Assembly: GCA_937897645.1 (NCBI GenBank)
Contig: CALCNV010000009.1
Location: forward strand, 1 to 32,538
Length of the DNA: 32,538 nucleotides
Source: an uncultured Lysobacteraceae bacterium
Lineage (GTDB): Bacteria; Pseudomonadota; Gammaproteobacteria; Xanthomonadales; Xanthomonadaceae
Direction of reading: 5' to 3'
Shown in pieces: positions 7,038-14,797 of this stretch. A program made the translations under genes and the position numbers. The first letter of the stretch is position 1, and every line of letters starts with the position of its first letter. The notes beneath the pieces were generated by a model. That model was not told where the DNA came from and did not search any database. It saw only the letters and a program-made list of their open reading frames with translations.

Positions 7038-8141
7038 TTGAGCATTCCCTCCAGCGATCCCGTAGCCCCCGACGCCAGCGCCGAGCCCGCCCCTGGCCCA
7101 CGCCGCCCGCGCGCCTCCACCGCATTGCTCGTGCTGGCCTCGCTGGCCGTCGGCTACACGCTGTGGGCCGCGCAGGGCCTGCTACTGCCGATCCTGCTGG
7201 GCATGTTCTTCGCGCTGGTGGGCAACCCCATCATCCGCATGTTGCGGCGCGTGCACGTACCGCGCTTCCTCGCCGCCTTGCTGGTGGTGGCGGGCGGCCT
7301 GTCGGCTGCGATCGCGTTGGGCACCCAACTGGTGGAACCGGCCAGCGACTGGATCCGCGAAGTGCCCAAGGAACTGCGCCAGCTCACCCCCAAGCTGCGG
7401 CAGATGGCCAAGCCGATGCAGGACGCGAACCTCGCCGCGCAGAACATCGCGCGCGCCGCCGGCGGTGAAACCGCCAAGCGGGTGGAAGTGGTGCGCACCC
7501 AGGTGGACGATCCGTACAAGGCCTTGACCACCACGCCGCGCATGCTGGCCTCGGTGCTGGCGGTGGTGCTGCTGACCCTGTTCTTCATGGTCTACGGCGA
7601 GAACCTGCAGCGCAATGCGATTGCCCTGTTGCCCGGGCGGCAGCAGAAGAAATTCACCGTGGAGCTGATGCAGTCGATCGAGCATGAGATCTCGCGCTAC
7701 GTGTTGACCATCAGCATCATCAACGTGCTGATGGGCCTGTTGTTCGCCGGCATCCTGTTCGCGCTGGAGATGCCCCTGCCCGAGGCCCTGATGTGGGGCA
7801 CGGTGGTGGCGGTGCTCAACTTCGCGCCGTACGTGGGCCCGCTGATCGGCATGGGCCTGATGCTGCTGATGGGCTTCGTGACCTTCAAAGACCCGTGGAT
7901 GTCGGTGCTGCCGGCATTGATCTACCTGGTGCTGCACACGCTGGAAGGCCAGTTCATCACCCCCATCGTGCTGGGCCGGCGCATGGCGCTGTCGCCCTTG
8001 ATCCTGATCCTGGCCCTGATGGTATTCGGCTGGCTATGGGGCATCGCCGGCCTGCTGCTGGCCGTGCCGCTACTGGTCTGCGTGAAGCTGGTGCTGGCAA
8101 GGGTGGAAGGTTTGGAAGGGTGGGCGCGGCTGTTGGAGTGA
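7038..8141 (+). CDS. AI-2E family transporter (PerM/YdbI-type permease)
   Basis: A 367-residue integral membrane protein with about eight hydrophobic segments. There are two or three in residues 30-100, a soluble stretch of about 80 residues (LVEPASDWIREVPKELRQLT to VDDPYKALTTTP), then a C-terminal cluster with PYVGPLIGMGLMLLMGF, EGQFITPIVLGRRM and SPLILILALMVFGWLWG. These are the hallmark motifs of the AI-2E exporter family (PF01594). Some members export autoinducer-2, others act as Na+/H+ antiporters, so the substrate is unknown. The start is TTG at 7038, followed by SIPSSDPV. No clear ribosome binding site is seen, but the next ATG would cut into the first membrane segments. The gene ends just before a repeat tract. 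Confidence 0.9.
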   Translation: MSIPSSDPVAPDASAEPAPGPRRPRASTALLVLASLAVGYTLWAAQGLLLPILLGMFFALVGNPIIRMLRRVHVPRFLAALLVVAGGLSAAIALGTQLVEPASDWIREVPKELRQLTPKLRQMAKPMQDANLAAQNIARAAGGETAKRVEVVRTQVDDPYKALTTTPRMLASVLAVVLLTLFFMVYGENLQRNAIALLPGRQQKKFTVELMQSIEHEISRYVLTISIINVLMGLLFAGILFALEMPLPEALMWGTVVAVLNFAPYVGPLIGMGLMLLMGFVTFKDPWMSVLPALIYLVLHTLEGQFITPIVLGRRMALSPLILILALMVFGWLWGIAGLLLAVPLLVCVKLVLARVEGLEGWARLLE

Positions 8142-8147
8142 GGGGCT

Positions 8148-8272
8148 TTGGTTCTTGGTTCTTGGTTCTTGGTTCTTGGTTCTTGGTTCCTGGTTCTTGG
8201 TTCTTGGTTCTTGGTTGTTGATTCTTGGTTGTTGATTCTTGGTTGTTGATTCTTGGTTGTTGGTTGTGGGTT
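8148..8272. repeat. Heptamer tandem repeat TTCTTGG, grading into a 14-mer
   Basis: About nine TTCTTGG units (one changed to TTCCTGG) are followed by three copies of a 14-mer made of TTGTTGA plus TTCTTGG, then TTGTTGG. Read on the minus strand it encodes an open but meaningless NQEPRTK repeat. The same heptamer occurs in eight exact copies at 16322-16377, so this is a dispersed microsatellite family and not a gene. Confidence 0.9.
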
Positions 8273-8293
8273 TTCGCTCTTGCCCTTGCTTCG

Positions 8294-8408
8294 CCCCCTT
8301 TGACAAAGGGGGCTACGGGGGATTTGCTCTTGCTGTTGCTTTGGCTTGCAAAGCCTTAAAAGCAGGAGCAAGAGCAAATCCCCCTCAGTCCCCCTTTTGC
8401 AAAGGGGG
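8294..8408. repeat. Composite inverted repeat of two palindromes
   Basis: Outer hairpins CCCCCTTT-gac-AAAGGGGG (8294-8312) and CCCCCTTT-tgc-AAAGGGGG (8390-8408) bracket an 18-bp perfect inverted repeat (GGGGGATTTGCTCTTGCT at 8317-8334, its complement at 8367-8384). The centre contains TTGCAAAGCC. It resembles a non-autonomous palindromic element. It lies just upstream of the HAD gene, in the 338-bp gap 8142-8479, which holds no ORF beyond repeat shadows. Confidence 0.8.
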
Positions 8409-8479
8409 AGGCTAAAAGCAGGGGGCTCGGGAACGCCCTCCTTCGTGCCACCCACCCGTGGCCCCGCTAGAATGCAGGC

Positions 8480-9202
8480 GTGAGCTTCCCCATCCGCGCC
8501 ATCACCCTGGACCTCGACGACACCTTGTGGCCGTTCGCGCCGATTGGTGCGCGCATCGAAGTGGTGCTGGACGCGTGGTTGCGCGAACACAGCCCGGCCA
8601 CGGCCGAACGCTTCCCCGTCGAAACCATGCGCGCGGTGCGCGAGCAGGTATTCCGCGAGAACCCGCAGCTGCACCACGACATGTCGCAGCTGCGCCGGAT
8701 GACCCTGGAGCATGCCCTGCGCGAAAGTGGCGCGGACATGGCGCTGCTGGAACCGGCGTATGAAATCTTCTACGCCGCGCGTAACCAGGTGCAGTACTAC
8801 CCCGATACACTGGCCGCGCTGGAGCGCATCGCCGCGCGCCTGCCCGTGGCCGCGGTGACCAACGGCAACGCCGACCTGCAGCGCATCGGCCTGGGCCATC
8901 TGTTCAAGCACCAGGTGCACTCGCGCGAACACGGCGCGGCCAAGCCGGAAGCCAGCATCTTCCACGCCGCCTGCGCACAACTGGGCGTGGCGCATGCGGA
9001 AGTGCTGCACGTCGGCGACCACATCGAGATGGACGTGATCGGCGCCACGCGTGCAGGCCTGCGCAGTTGCTGGATCAACCGCGAAGCACAATCCTGGACC
9101 CACGCCACGCTGCGCCCGGACCTGGAATTCACCACCCTCACCGCACTCGCCGACTGGCTTGATGCCACCCAACCCGCCACCACGGAGCACGTCGCTGCAT
9201 GA
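8480..9202 (+). CDS. HAD superfamily phosphatase (subfamily IA)
   Basis: A 240-residue hydrolase with all four HAD motifs. Asp11 and Asp13 lie in TLDLDDTLW (nucleophile and acid/base). Thr127 lies in AAVTNGNADL, Lys155 in HGAAKPEASIF, and Gly179-Asp180 and Asp185 in HVGDHIEMDVIGA. The long insertion between motifs I and II forms a helical C1 cap of the YjjG/YigB kind. The substrate is not predictable and could be FMN, a nucleotide or a sugar phosphate. It starts at GTG 8480; an ATG at 8472 is out of frame and stops at once. The stop codon overlaps the start of the aminopeptidase by four bases, indicating a two-gene operon. Confidence 0.9.
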   Translation: MSFPIRAITLDLDDTLWPFAPIGARIEVVLDAWLREHSPATAERFPVETMRAVREQVFRENPQLHHDMSQLRRMTLEHALRESGADMALLEPAYEIFYAARNQVQYYPDTLAALERIAARLPVAAVTNGNADLQRIGLGHLFKHQVHSREHGAAKPEASIFHAACAQLGVAHAEVLHVGDHIEMDVIGATRAGLRSCWINREAQSWTHATLRPDLEFTTLTALADWLDATQPATTEHVAA

Positions 9203-10575
9203 AGCTGCCACACGGATTCACCGACGACGCCAGCTCCGCACGGCCACTGCACGTGCTGGAACGCACCCAATTCGGCGAATGGCGCGCGGCACAGCCCATC
9301 GCCGTGCAGGCGTGGCTGGACGCGCAAGGCTTCAGCGCCGCGCCCGGCTCGGTGATCCTGCTGCCGGGCGAACACGGCATCGCCGGCGCGGTGCTCGGCG
9401 TGGGCGACGCGCTGGATCCGTATTCGTATGCACATGCGCCACACGGTTTGCCGCCGGGTGACTGGACCTTGGCATCGGCGCTGGACGATGACGCGCGCAT
9501 CGCGCTGCAGCTCGGCTGGGGCCTGGGCAGCTACCGCTTCGACCGCTACCGCAAGCTGATGCGTACGCCGGCACGCCTGCTGCTGGACGCCATCAGTGCC
9601 GACGCCGAAGCCCTCGACGTGCTCGCCGCCTGCGTGCGCGTGCGCGACCTGGTCAACACGCCGACCGAACACATGGGCCCCGGTGATCTCGAGAAAGTGG
9701 CGCGCCAGATGGCGGAGCAGCATGGCGCGCAGATCGAAGTCATCGCGGGCGATGATTTGCTGAAGCAGAATTTCCCGGCCATCCATGCCGTCGGCCGCGC
9801 CTCGCACCGTGCGCCGCGGCTGATCGCGCTGCGCTGGGGCGCAAGCGGACTGCCGCACGTGGCGCTGGTCGGCAAGGGCGTGTGTTTCGACACCGGCGGC
9901 CTGGACATCAAACCCGCCGATGGCATGCGCAACATGAAGAAGGACATGGGCGGCGCGGCGCATGCGCTGGCGCTGGCCGAACTGGTCATGGCGCGCAAGC
10001 TTCCGCTGCGCCTCACCGTGCTGGTGCCGGCGGTGGAGAACGCGATCGGCCCGGATGCATTCCGCCCGGGCGAAATCATCGCCACGCGCCAGGGACTGAG
10101 CATCGAGATCGACAACACCGATGCGGAAGGCCGCGTGGTCCTGTGCGATGCGCTGACCTACGCCGGTGAACAGCAGCCGGACATCGTGCTGGATTTCGCC
10201 ACGCTCACCGGTGCAGCGCGCATCGCGCTGGGACCGGACCTGCCGGCGCTGTTCTCCAACGACGACGTGCTGGCCAACGACTGGATCAGCGCCGGCGAAC
10301 GCATGCGCGATCCGCTATGGCGCATGCCGCTGTGGCGCCCGTACCTGCGCTTCCTCAACAGCCACATCGCCGACATGGCCAATGCCGGCTCGCGCATGGC
10401 CGGCGCGGTCACCGCGGCGCTGTACCTGGAACGCTTCGTGCCCGCATCGCAGAAGTGGGCGCACCTGGACGTGTATTCCTGGAACGACAGCGACCGCCCC
10501 GGCCGCCCACCCGGCGGCGAAGCCATGGCCCTGCGTGCCGCGTTCGAGATGTTGAAGGCGCGTTACCGCGCCTGA
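9199..10575 (+). CDS. M17 leucyl aminopeptidase family protein
   Basis: A 458-residue cytosolic metallopeptidase. The C-terminal catalytic domain carries Lys226 and Asp231 in VGKGVCFDTGGLDIKP and the family signature NTDAEGRVV at 306-314, with metal ligands Asp308 and Glu310 and catalytic Arg312. ATLTGAARIALGPDLPALF and the C-terminal HLDVYSWNDSDRPGRPPGGE are also typical. The N-terminal domain, about 160 residues, is divergent. It matches the shorter PepB-like branch, not E. coli PepA. It removes N-terminal amino acids from peptides with two metal ions. The ATG overlaps the HAD stop (ATGA). It ends ten bases before a REP unit. Confidence 0.93.
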   Translation: MKLPHGFTDDASSARPLHVLERTQFGEWRAAQPIAVQAWLDAQGFSAAPGSVILLPGEHGIAGAVLGVGDALDPYSYAHAPHGLPPGDWTLASALDDDARIALQLGWGLGSYRFDRYRKLMRTPARLLLDAISADAEALDVLAACVRVRDLVNTPTEHMGPGDLEKVARQMAEQHGAQIEVIAGDDLLKQNFPAIHAVGRASHRAPRLIALRWGASGLPHVALVGKGVCFDTGGLDIKPADGMRNMKKDMGGAAHALALAELVMARKLPLRLTVLVPAVENAIGPDAFRPGEIIATRQGLSIEIDNTDAEGRVVLCDALTYAGEQQPDIVLDFATLTGAARIALGPDLPALFSNDDVLANDWISAGERMRDPLWRMPLWRPYLRFLNSHIADMANAGSRMAGAVTAALYLERFVPASQKWAHLDVYSWNDSDRPGRPPGGEAMALRAAFEMLKARYRA

Positions 10576-10582
10576 CCACATT

Positions 10583-10707
10583 CCTGTGGGAGCGACGTAA
10601 GTCGCGATGAAGCCCTAGCGAAAAACCCGCTCGCCCCTGTGGGAGGGGCTTCAGCCCCGACGCTCATTTCTGGGAGCAAGAGCGTCGGGGCTGAAGCCCC
10701 TCCCACA
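10583..10707. repeat. REP units after the aminopeptidase gene, with a 28-bp perfect inverted repeat
   Basis: A single GTGGGAGCGACGTAAGTCGC unit (10583-10609) is followed by a perfect 28-bp inverted repeat (10638-10665 and 10680-10707, 14-base spacer). Each arm is GTGG-headed with its own internal palindrome (GGGGCTTCAGCCCC). This very stable structure probably terminates the aminopeptidase transcript. Confidence 0.8.
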
Positions 10708-10718
10708 AGATCAAGCGC

Positions 10719-10957
10719 CTAGGGTGGGCCTTGGCCCACCATTGCCATCTGCACGCTGCGATGACGCTGGAACGCAGTTGCATTGTTGCTGGAAATTATT
10801 CCATCCCGGACCGAGGCGTAGGGTGGGCCTTGGCCCACCATTGCCATCCAAAACCTCGCCTCGGCTTTGGGAGAAAGGATTGCCAATGCCCATGCCGCTC
10901 CGTCTCATTGCCATCGCAAGCGTGGGGATGGTGGTGGTGGGCCTAGGCCCACCCTAC
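10719..10957. repeat. Three GTAG-headed REP copies with core GGTGGGCCTTGGCCCACC
   Basis: Two direct copies (10719-10749, 10818-10848) share GTAGGGTGGGCCTTGGCCCA or TAGGGTGGGCC and the flank ATTGCCATC. A third, inverted, copy lies at about 10925-10957 with a CTAG centre. Between the copies are short unrelated sequences with no credible ORF. Together with 10583-10707 this fills the convergent gap 10576-10958. Confidence 0.75.
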
Positions 10958-10958
10958 G

Positions 10959-11561
10959 TTACAACCAGCCCTTCTGCCGTGCGAGCCGATAGGCCTCGAT
11001 GCGGTTGGCGACGCCGAGTTTGCCGATGGCTTCCGACAGGTAGTTGCGCACCGTGCCGTGCGAGAGGTTGAGTTGCGTGGCGATGTCGCCGGCGGACATG
11101 CCCTCGCCCGCCATCCGCAGCACTTTGCGTTCGCGCTCGTTGAGCGGGTCGGCCTCGCTCCAGGCATCCAGTGCAAGCTGCGGATCGATGGCGCGGCCAC
11201 CGCGATGCACCTGCCGCAAGGCATCCGCCAATTGTTCGGCCGGTGCATCTTTCAACAGGTAGCCGGACACGCCCGCTTCCAGCGCGCGACGCAGGAAGCC
11301 GGCGCGCGCGAAGGTGGTGACGATCACCACCTTGATCGGCAAGGCCTGGCGCTGGATGCGCTGCGCGAGTTCCAGTCCGGTCAGGCCTGGCATCTCGATG
11401 TCCGTGACCAGCAAATCCGGCTTGAGCTTCTGCAATTCGCGCCACGCGGTTTCGCCGTCAGGTGCCGCGCCAAGCACTTCGATGTCACTCTCCATGCCAA
11501 GCAGCGCGGTCAATGCGCCACGCAGCATCGCCTGGTCCTCGGCAATCAGGATGCGGATCAT
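10959..11561 (-). CDS. DesR-like response regulator (NarL/LuxR family)
   Basis: A 200-residue regulator. The receiver domain occupies residues 1-120: Glu8-Asp9 (ILIAEDQ), phospho-acceptor Asp54 (LLVTDIEMPG), Thr82/Thr83 and Lys104 (YLLKDAP). A LuxR-type helix-turn-helix lies at about 135-195 (LNERERKVLRMAGEGMSAGD, then LSHGTVRNYLSEAIGKLG). It is the likely partner of the kinase encoded upstream at 11708-12877. DesKR systems commonly control a linked ABC transporter, here the genes at 12885-14551. A perfect palindrome upstream of that operon (14631-14644) is a candidate binding site. A REP pair separates it from the kinase gene, so its expression may be lower or independent. Confidence 0.92.
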   Translation of the reverse strand: MIRILIAEDQAMLRGALTALLGMESDIEVLGAAPDGETAWRELQKLKPDLLVTDIEMPGLTGLELAQRIQRQALPIKVVIVTTFARAGFLRRALEAGVSGYLLKDAPAEQLADALRQVHRGGRAIDPQLALDAWSEADPLNERERKVLRMAGEGMSAGDIATQLNLSHGTVRNYLSEAIGKLGVANRIEAYRLARQKGWL

Positions 11562-11615
11562 CGGCAGGCCAGCGTCGTCGTCATGGCCGGCACCTTAGCA
11601 AACCGCCATGCCTGC

Positions 11616-11711
11616 GTAGGAGCGGGCCCTGCCCGCGATGCGCTTGATCGACCTGCCGGGCGTGGCAATTGAGTTGACAGAAAAAGCATCGCGGGCAAGG
11701 CCCGCTCCTAC
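11616..11711. repeat. GTAG-headed REP pair between kinase and regulator genes
   Basis: Arms at 11616-11641 and 11686-11711 (26 nt, one mismatch) are units of the form GTAGGAGCGGGCC followed by GCCCGCGATGC. They face each other around a 44-base centre. On the minus strand the GTAG head of the first unit encountered contains the TAG stop codon of the kinase gene, so the repeat sits exactly at the gene's end. Confidence 0.85.
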
Positions 11712-12877
11712 AGGGGCACGTCGTCGTTCGCCGCCAGCGGCACCCGCACTTCGACCCGCGTGCCACGGCCGGCACCGGCATCGATGCGCAGGCTTCCGTG
11801 CACGCCTTCGATACGTTCGCGCATGCCGCACAGACCGTTGCCCGGGACGAGCGCGCCACCACGACCGTCGTCGTCGATGCGCAGCACCGCGTCGCCACCT
11901 TCCATGCCGAAACTCGCCTGCGCATGTTGCGCACGCGCGTGGCGCTGGATGTTGGTCGCGGCTTCGCGCACCGTCAACGCCAAGGCGCTCTCCACGCCAG
12001 GCGGCAAGGCGCTGCTGCCGAAAGATTCGTCGAAACGGTAGTCGAAGGCCACGCCATCGGTTTCCAGCAGGAGTTTGGCCGATGCCAGTTCCGCCGCGAT
12101 GCCGGCCGCGCGGATGCCGCTGACCGCGCGCCGCACCTGCGCCAGCGCATCGCGCGAGACGCGGCTGACATCGTCGATCTCGCGGCGTGCCGCGGCCGGG
12201 TCGCGTTCGAGCAAACGACCCGCGAGATCCGACTTCAATGCCACCAATGACAGCGTGTGGCCCAGCAGGTCGTGCAGGTCGCGGCCGATGCGTTCGCGTT
12301 CGGCCAGCGCGGCCAGGCGCCGCACTTCGTCGTGGCTCAAACGCAACTGCGCGTCGGCGCGCATCTTCTGGCGCATGCCGATGTTGAACAGGCCCACCAC
12401 CGGACCCGCGATCGCCGCGCTGATCATGTAGATCATGGGGATGCCCATCGCATGCCAGGCGACCGCAAACAGCGCCAGCAAGGCCAGGATCGACAGCATC
12501 ATCGCGCGCGGGCGCATGCAGAACGGGAAGAACGCGCACGCATAGATGATGTAACTCTGCGAGCCCGGGTTCCACGGCAGCAGGATGAAACCCAGCGCGG
12601 CGATGGCCAACACGATGGGCAAGCGCTGGCTTCCGTAATGGAAGCGCTGGAACAGCACCAGGAACACCGCGTAGCTGGCCAGCGTGGGCCACAGCCACTG
12701 GTCGTAGAAATCGGTGGCGTAGAACGGGGTCACGAACAGCCACACCGACCAGACCAGGTTGATCCACGGGAACCAGCCCAGGCTGGGGTCGGGGTTTTCG
12801 CGCTGCTTGCACACCAGCGAATCCGGCGTGGTGCGGAACAGGTGCCGTAGCGATTGGCGGAACGGGGCGATGGTCAC
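11708..12877 (-). CDS. DesK-like sensor histidine kinase (HisKA_3)
   Basis: A 389-residue membrane kinase. It has about five hydrophobic segments between residues 40 and 168 (WINLVWSVWLFVTPF; AVFLVLFQ; LPIVLAIAALGFILL; MLSILALLALFAVAW; MISAAIAGPVVGLFNIG), a coiled linker, and a HisKA_3 box with phospho-acceptor His202 in RDLHDLLGHTLSLVALK. The ATPase domain has the N-box NIQRHARA, DDDGRGG and GLCGMRERIEG. The topology and DLHD box match Bacillus DesK, a membrane thickness/fluidity sensor. What it senses here is unknown. It starts at GTG 12877 after GAGGAA, seven bases behind the permease stop. The TAG stop is formed by a REP element (11686-11711), and the short AANDDVPL tail may have been set by that insertion. 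Confidence 0.92.
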   Translation of the reverse strand: MTIAPFRQSLRHLFRTTPDSLVCKQRENPDPSLGWFPWINLVWSVWLFVTPFYATDFYDQWLWPTLASYAVFLVLFQRFHYGSQRLPIVLAIAALGFILLPWNPGSQSYIIYACAFFPFCMRPRAMMLSILALLALFAVAWHAMGIPMIYMISAAIAGPVVGLFNIGMRQKMRADAQLRLSHDEVRRLAALAERERIGRDLHDLLGHTLSLVALKSDLAGRLLERDPAAARREIDDVSRVSRDALAQVRRAVSGIRAAGIAAELASAKLLLETDGVAFDYRFDESFGSSALPPGVESALALTVREAATNIQRHARAQHAQASFGMEGGDAVLRIDDDGRGGALVPGNGLCGMRERIEGVHGSLRIDAGAGRGTRVEVRVPLAANDDVPL

Positions 12878-12884
12878 GACTTCC

Positions 12885-13652
12885 TCAGGCGCGTTGCAGG
12901 CGACGTTGCGCCAGGAACAAGCATATCGCCGAGAAGCCCAGCAGTACCGCCACGTGCATCCAGATGGGCGTGCCTGAATCCTGGTCGACGATCTTCAGTC
13001 CCAACTGCCCGAGGTGCCAGGCCGGCCACAGCGGTGCCACCTGCTGCACCACCTCCGGCAACATGCGCAGCGGCAGCCACAGCCCCGACAGCAAGGCCAT
13101 CGGCATGTACACCAGGTTGACCACGGCCGGCGCGGCATTGCCGCTGACCAGGGTGCCGATGAGCAGGCCCAGCGCGCAGAACGGCACCACGCCCAGCACC
13201 GCGACGCACAGCAGCAGCGCCACCTGCGACGCCGTCATGGCCACGCCGCCCAGGGTCATGCCCAGCACCAGCAGCAGCACGCCGATGATCGCGGCGAACA
13301 CCATCGCCATGCCCACCTTGGCCAGCAAGGGCGCCAGCGGCGGCACCGGCTGCACGCGCTTGAGCGTCAGCAGGCCGCGCTCGCGATCCATGGCCAGGCC
13401 CACGCCGAAGCCGAACAGGCCCGGCCCCATCACCCCGAACACGGTGTAGGTCACCATCAGGTAGCTGGCGGCCTGCGCGTTGCCGTGGTTGAGCAGCACG
13501 CCGAACAGCACGTAGAACATCGGCGCGAACACCAGCGTGGGCACGCTGAAGGCCGGCGTGCGCAGCACGCGCAGGAATTCGTACTTCGCTTCGCGCAGGT
13601 ACAAGGCCAGCATGGCGCGCGTGGAGAATCCAGTGGGGACGAGTGCGTTCAT
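12885..13652 (-). CDS. ABC-2 type transporter permease
   Basis: A 255-residue membrane protein with six predicted helices. The N-terminal amphipathic segment (LYLREAKYEFLRVLRTP) is followed by helices near residues 36-55, 66-84, 112-136 (MVFAAIIGVLLLVLGMTLGG), 143-170, 176-196 and 232-250. The short conserved LSGLWLPLRMLPEVVQQVAP before the last extracellular segment is typical of DrrB/YadH-type permeases. It would form the channel for the ATPase encoded just upstream, exporting lipids, drugs or polysaccharide-linked molecules; the substrate is unknown. The ATG at 13652 overlaps the ATPase stop by four bases. Confidence 0.9.
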   Translation of the reverse strand: MNALVPTGFSTRAMLALYLREAKYEFLRVLRTPAFSVPTLVFAPMFYVLFGVLLNHGNAQAASYLMVTYTVFGVMGPGLFGFGVGLAMDRERGLLTLKRVQPVPPLAPLLAKVGMAMVFAAIIGVLLLVLGMTLGGVAMTASQVALLLCVAVLGVVPFCALGLLIGTLVSGNAAPAVVNLVYMPMALLSGLWLPLRMLPEVVQQVAPLWPAWHLGQLGLKIVDQDSGTPIWMHVAVLLGFSAICLFLAQRRLQRA

Positions 13653-14551
13653 GCGGCCTCCGCGTTGCGGGTGATTTCAAGGAAGGCGTCGGCCAGGCCG
13701 GCGCGGTGGACTTCGAGTGCGGACAAGTGGGGATCTTCGGCCAGCAGGCGCGCGACCACCGGCTCCACCGGTTCGGCCTGTATTTCCACCACGTTGCCGT
13801 CGCGCTGCACGCGGCGCACGCCCGGCCATGCCGCGATGGCGCCTGCGTCCGCGCGCGTATGGCAGCGGATGCGCCGCTGCAGCACGCGTTCGCGGATCTG
13901 CTCGACGCTGCCTTCGGCCAGCGTGCGACCGGCCTGCATGACCACCACATGGTCGGCCAGCGCTTCGGCTTCTTCCAGGTAGTGCGTGGTCAGCAGCACC
14001 GCGCAACCGGCGGCCGCGCGTTCGCGTATCGCGGACCACATCTGCTGGCGTGCTTCGATGTCGAGGCCGGTGGTGGGTTCATCCAGGAACAACACCTGCG
14101 GCCGCCCGCAGATGGCCAGCGCGAACTGCACGCGCCGCTGCTGCCCGCCGGAGAGTTTCCCGTAGCGGCGATCGAGCAGGCCGTCGAGCCCGGCCATCGC
14201 CACGCAATCGGCCACGCTCAAGGGCTGCGTGTAATAGCCGCGCGTCATCGCCAGCAACTCGCCGACCTGCAGCGTGTCCGGTAGGGTGGTGGACTGCAGC
14301 ATCACGCCGGTGCGGCGACGCGCGTCCATGGCGTGTGGATGCTGGCCCAGCAGGGTGGCCTCGCCCTGGTCCGCTTCGACCAGGCCCAGCATCACCGAGA
14401 CCGCGGTGCTCTTGCCTGCGCCATTCGCGCCGAGCAGGGCCAGTACCTGGCCGCTGCGCAACTGCAGGTCCATGTCGTCGAGGGCGAGCAGTGTTCCATA
14501 CGACTTGCGCGCACTGCGCAGGCGGGCAAGGACGGGGGAAGGATCGGACAT
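13649..14551 (-). CDS. ABC transporter ATP-binding protein (DrrA/CcmA type)
   Basis: A 300-residue ATPase beginning MSDPSPVLARL. Walker A GANGAGKST is at 41-49, signature LSGGQ at 133-137, Walker B VLFLDEP at 153-159 and the switch His in TTHYLEEAEAL. A C-terminal extension (about 220-300) with VRRVQRDGNVVEIQAE is a regulatory domain found in ABC-2 exporters. I prefer the ATG at 14551. A GTG/ATG further upstream at 14599 would add 16 residues (MGHDAQHGRTSH...) that do not resemble the family. Neither start has a strong ribosome binding site. It heads a four-gene operon: ATPase, permease, DesK-like kinase and DesR-like regulator. Confidence 0.92.
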   Translation of the reverse strand: MSDPSPVLARLRSARKSYGTLLALDDMDLQLRSGQVLALLGANGAGKSTAVSVMLGLVEADQGEATLLGQHPHAMDARRRTGVMLQSTTLPDTLQVGELLAMTRGYYTQPLSVADCVAMAGLDGLLDRRYGKLSGGQQRRVQFALAICGRPQVLFLDEPTTGLDIEARQQMWSAIRERAAAGCAVLLTTHYLEEAEALADHVVVMQAGRTLAEGSVEQIRERVLQRRIRCHTRADAGAIAAWPGVRRVQRDGNVVEIQAEPVEPVVARLLAEDPHLSALEVHRAGLADAFLEITRNAEAA

Positions 14552-14630
14552 GGCGGGCGCTCTGTGGGAAGTGCGGCCATGCTGGGCGTCGTGGCCCATG
14601 CATGGCAGTGCCAGCCATCAGTCGAAGCAG

Positions 14631-14644
14631 GTGACAGCTGTCAC
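14631..14644. promoter_or_regulatory. Perfect 14-bp palindrome GTGACAGCTGTCAC, candidate operator
   Basis: It lies in the divergent gap between the DesKR/ABC operon (start 14551, minus) and the efflux operon (start 14798, plus). LuxR-type regulators such as the one encoded at 10959-11561 usually bind inverted repeats of this size. Its centre is about 87 bases from one start and 160 from the other. Assignment to that regulator is inference from position. Confidence 0.4.
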
Positions 14645-14797
14645 TGGCCCGTGGCGGCGGCGGAAGGCAAGCTGGCCACCGTCGCATTCCGCTCCAACCC
14701 TTTCCTTGCGACGGGAACCGCAGAAAGTGACTTCCGGCAACTGGGCTCGGTTACCCTTGCCGGTCACACTCTCCGCCCTGCCCCGTCTGGTTACCTG

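Noticed and set aside
8148..8272. CRISPR-like array or a NQEPRTK-repeat protein gene
   Set aside because: The unit is 7 bp with no spacers, and the encoded repeat exists only because the heptamer is open in that frame. There is no ribosome binding site or conserved domain.
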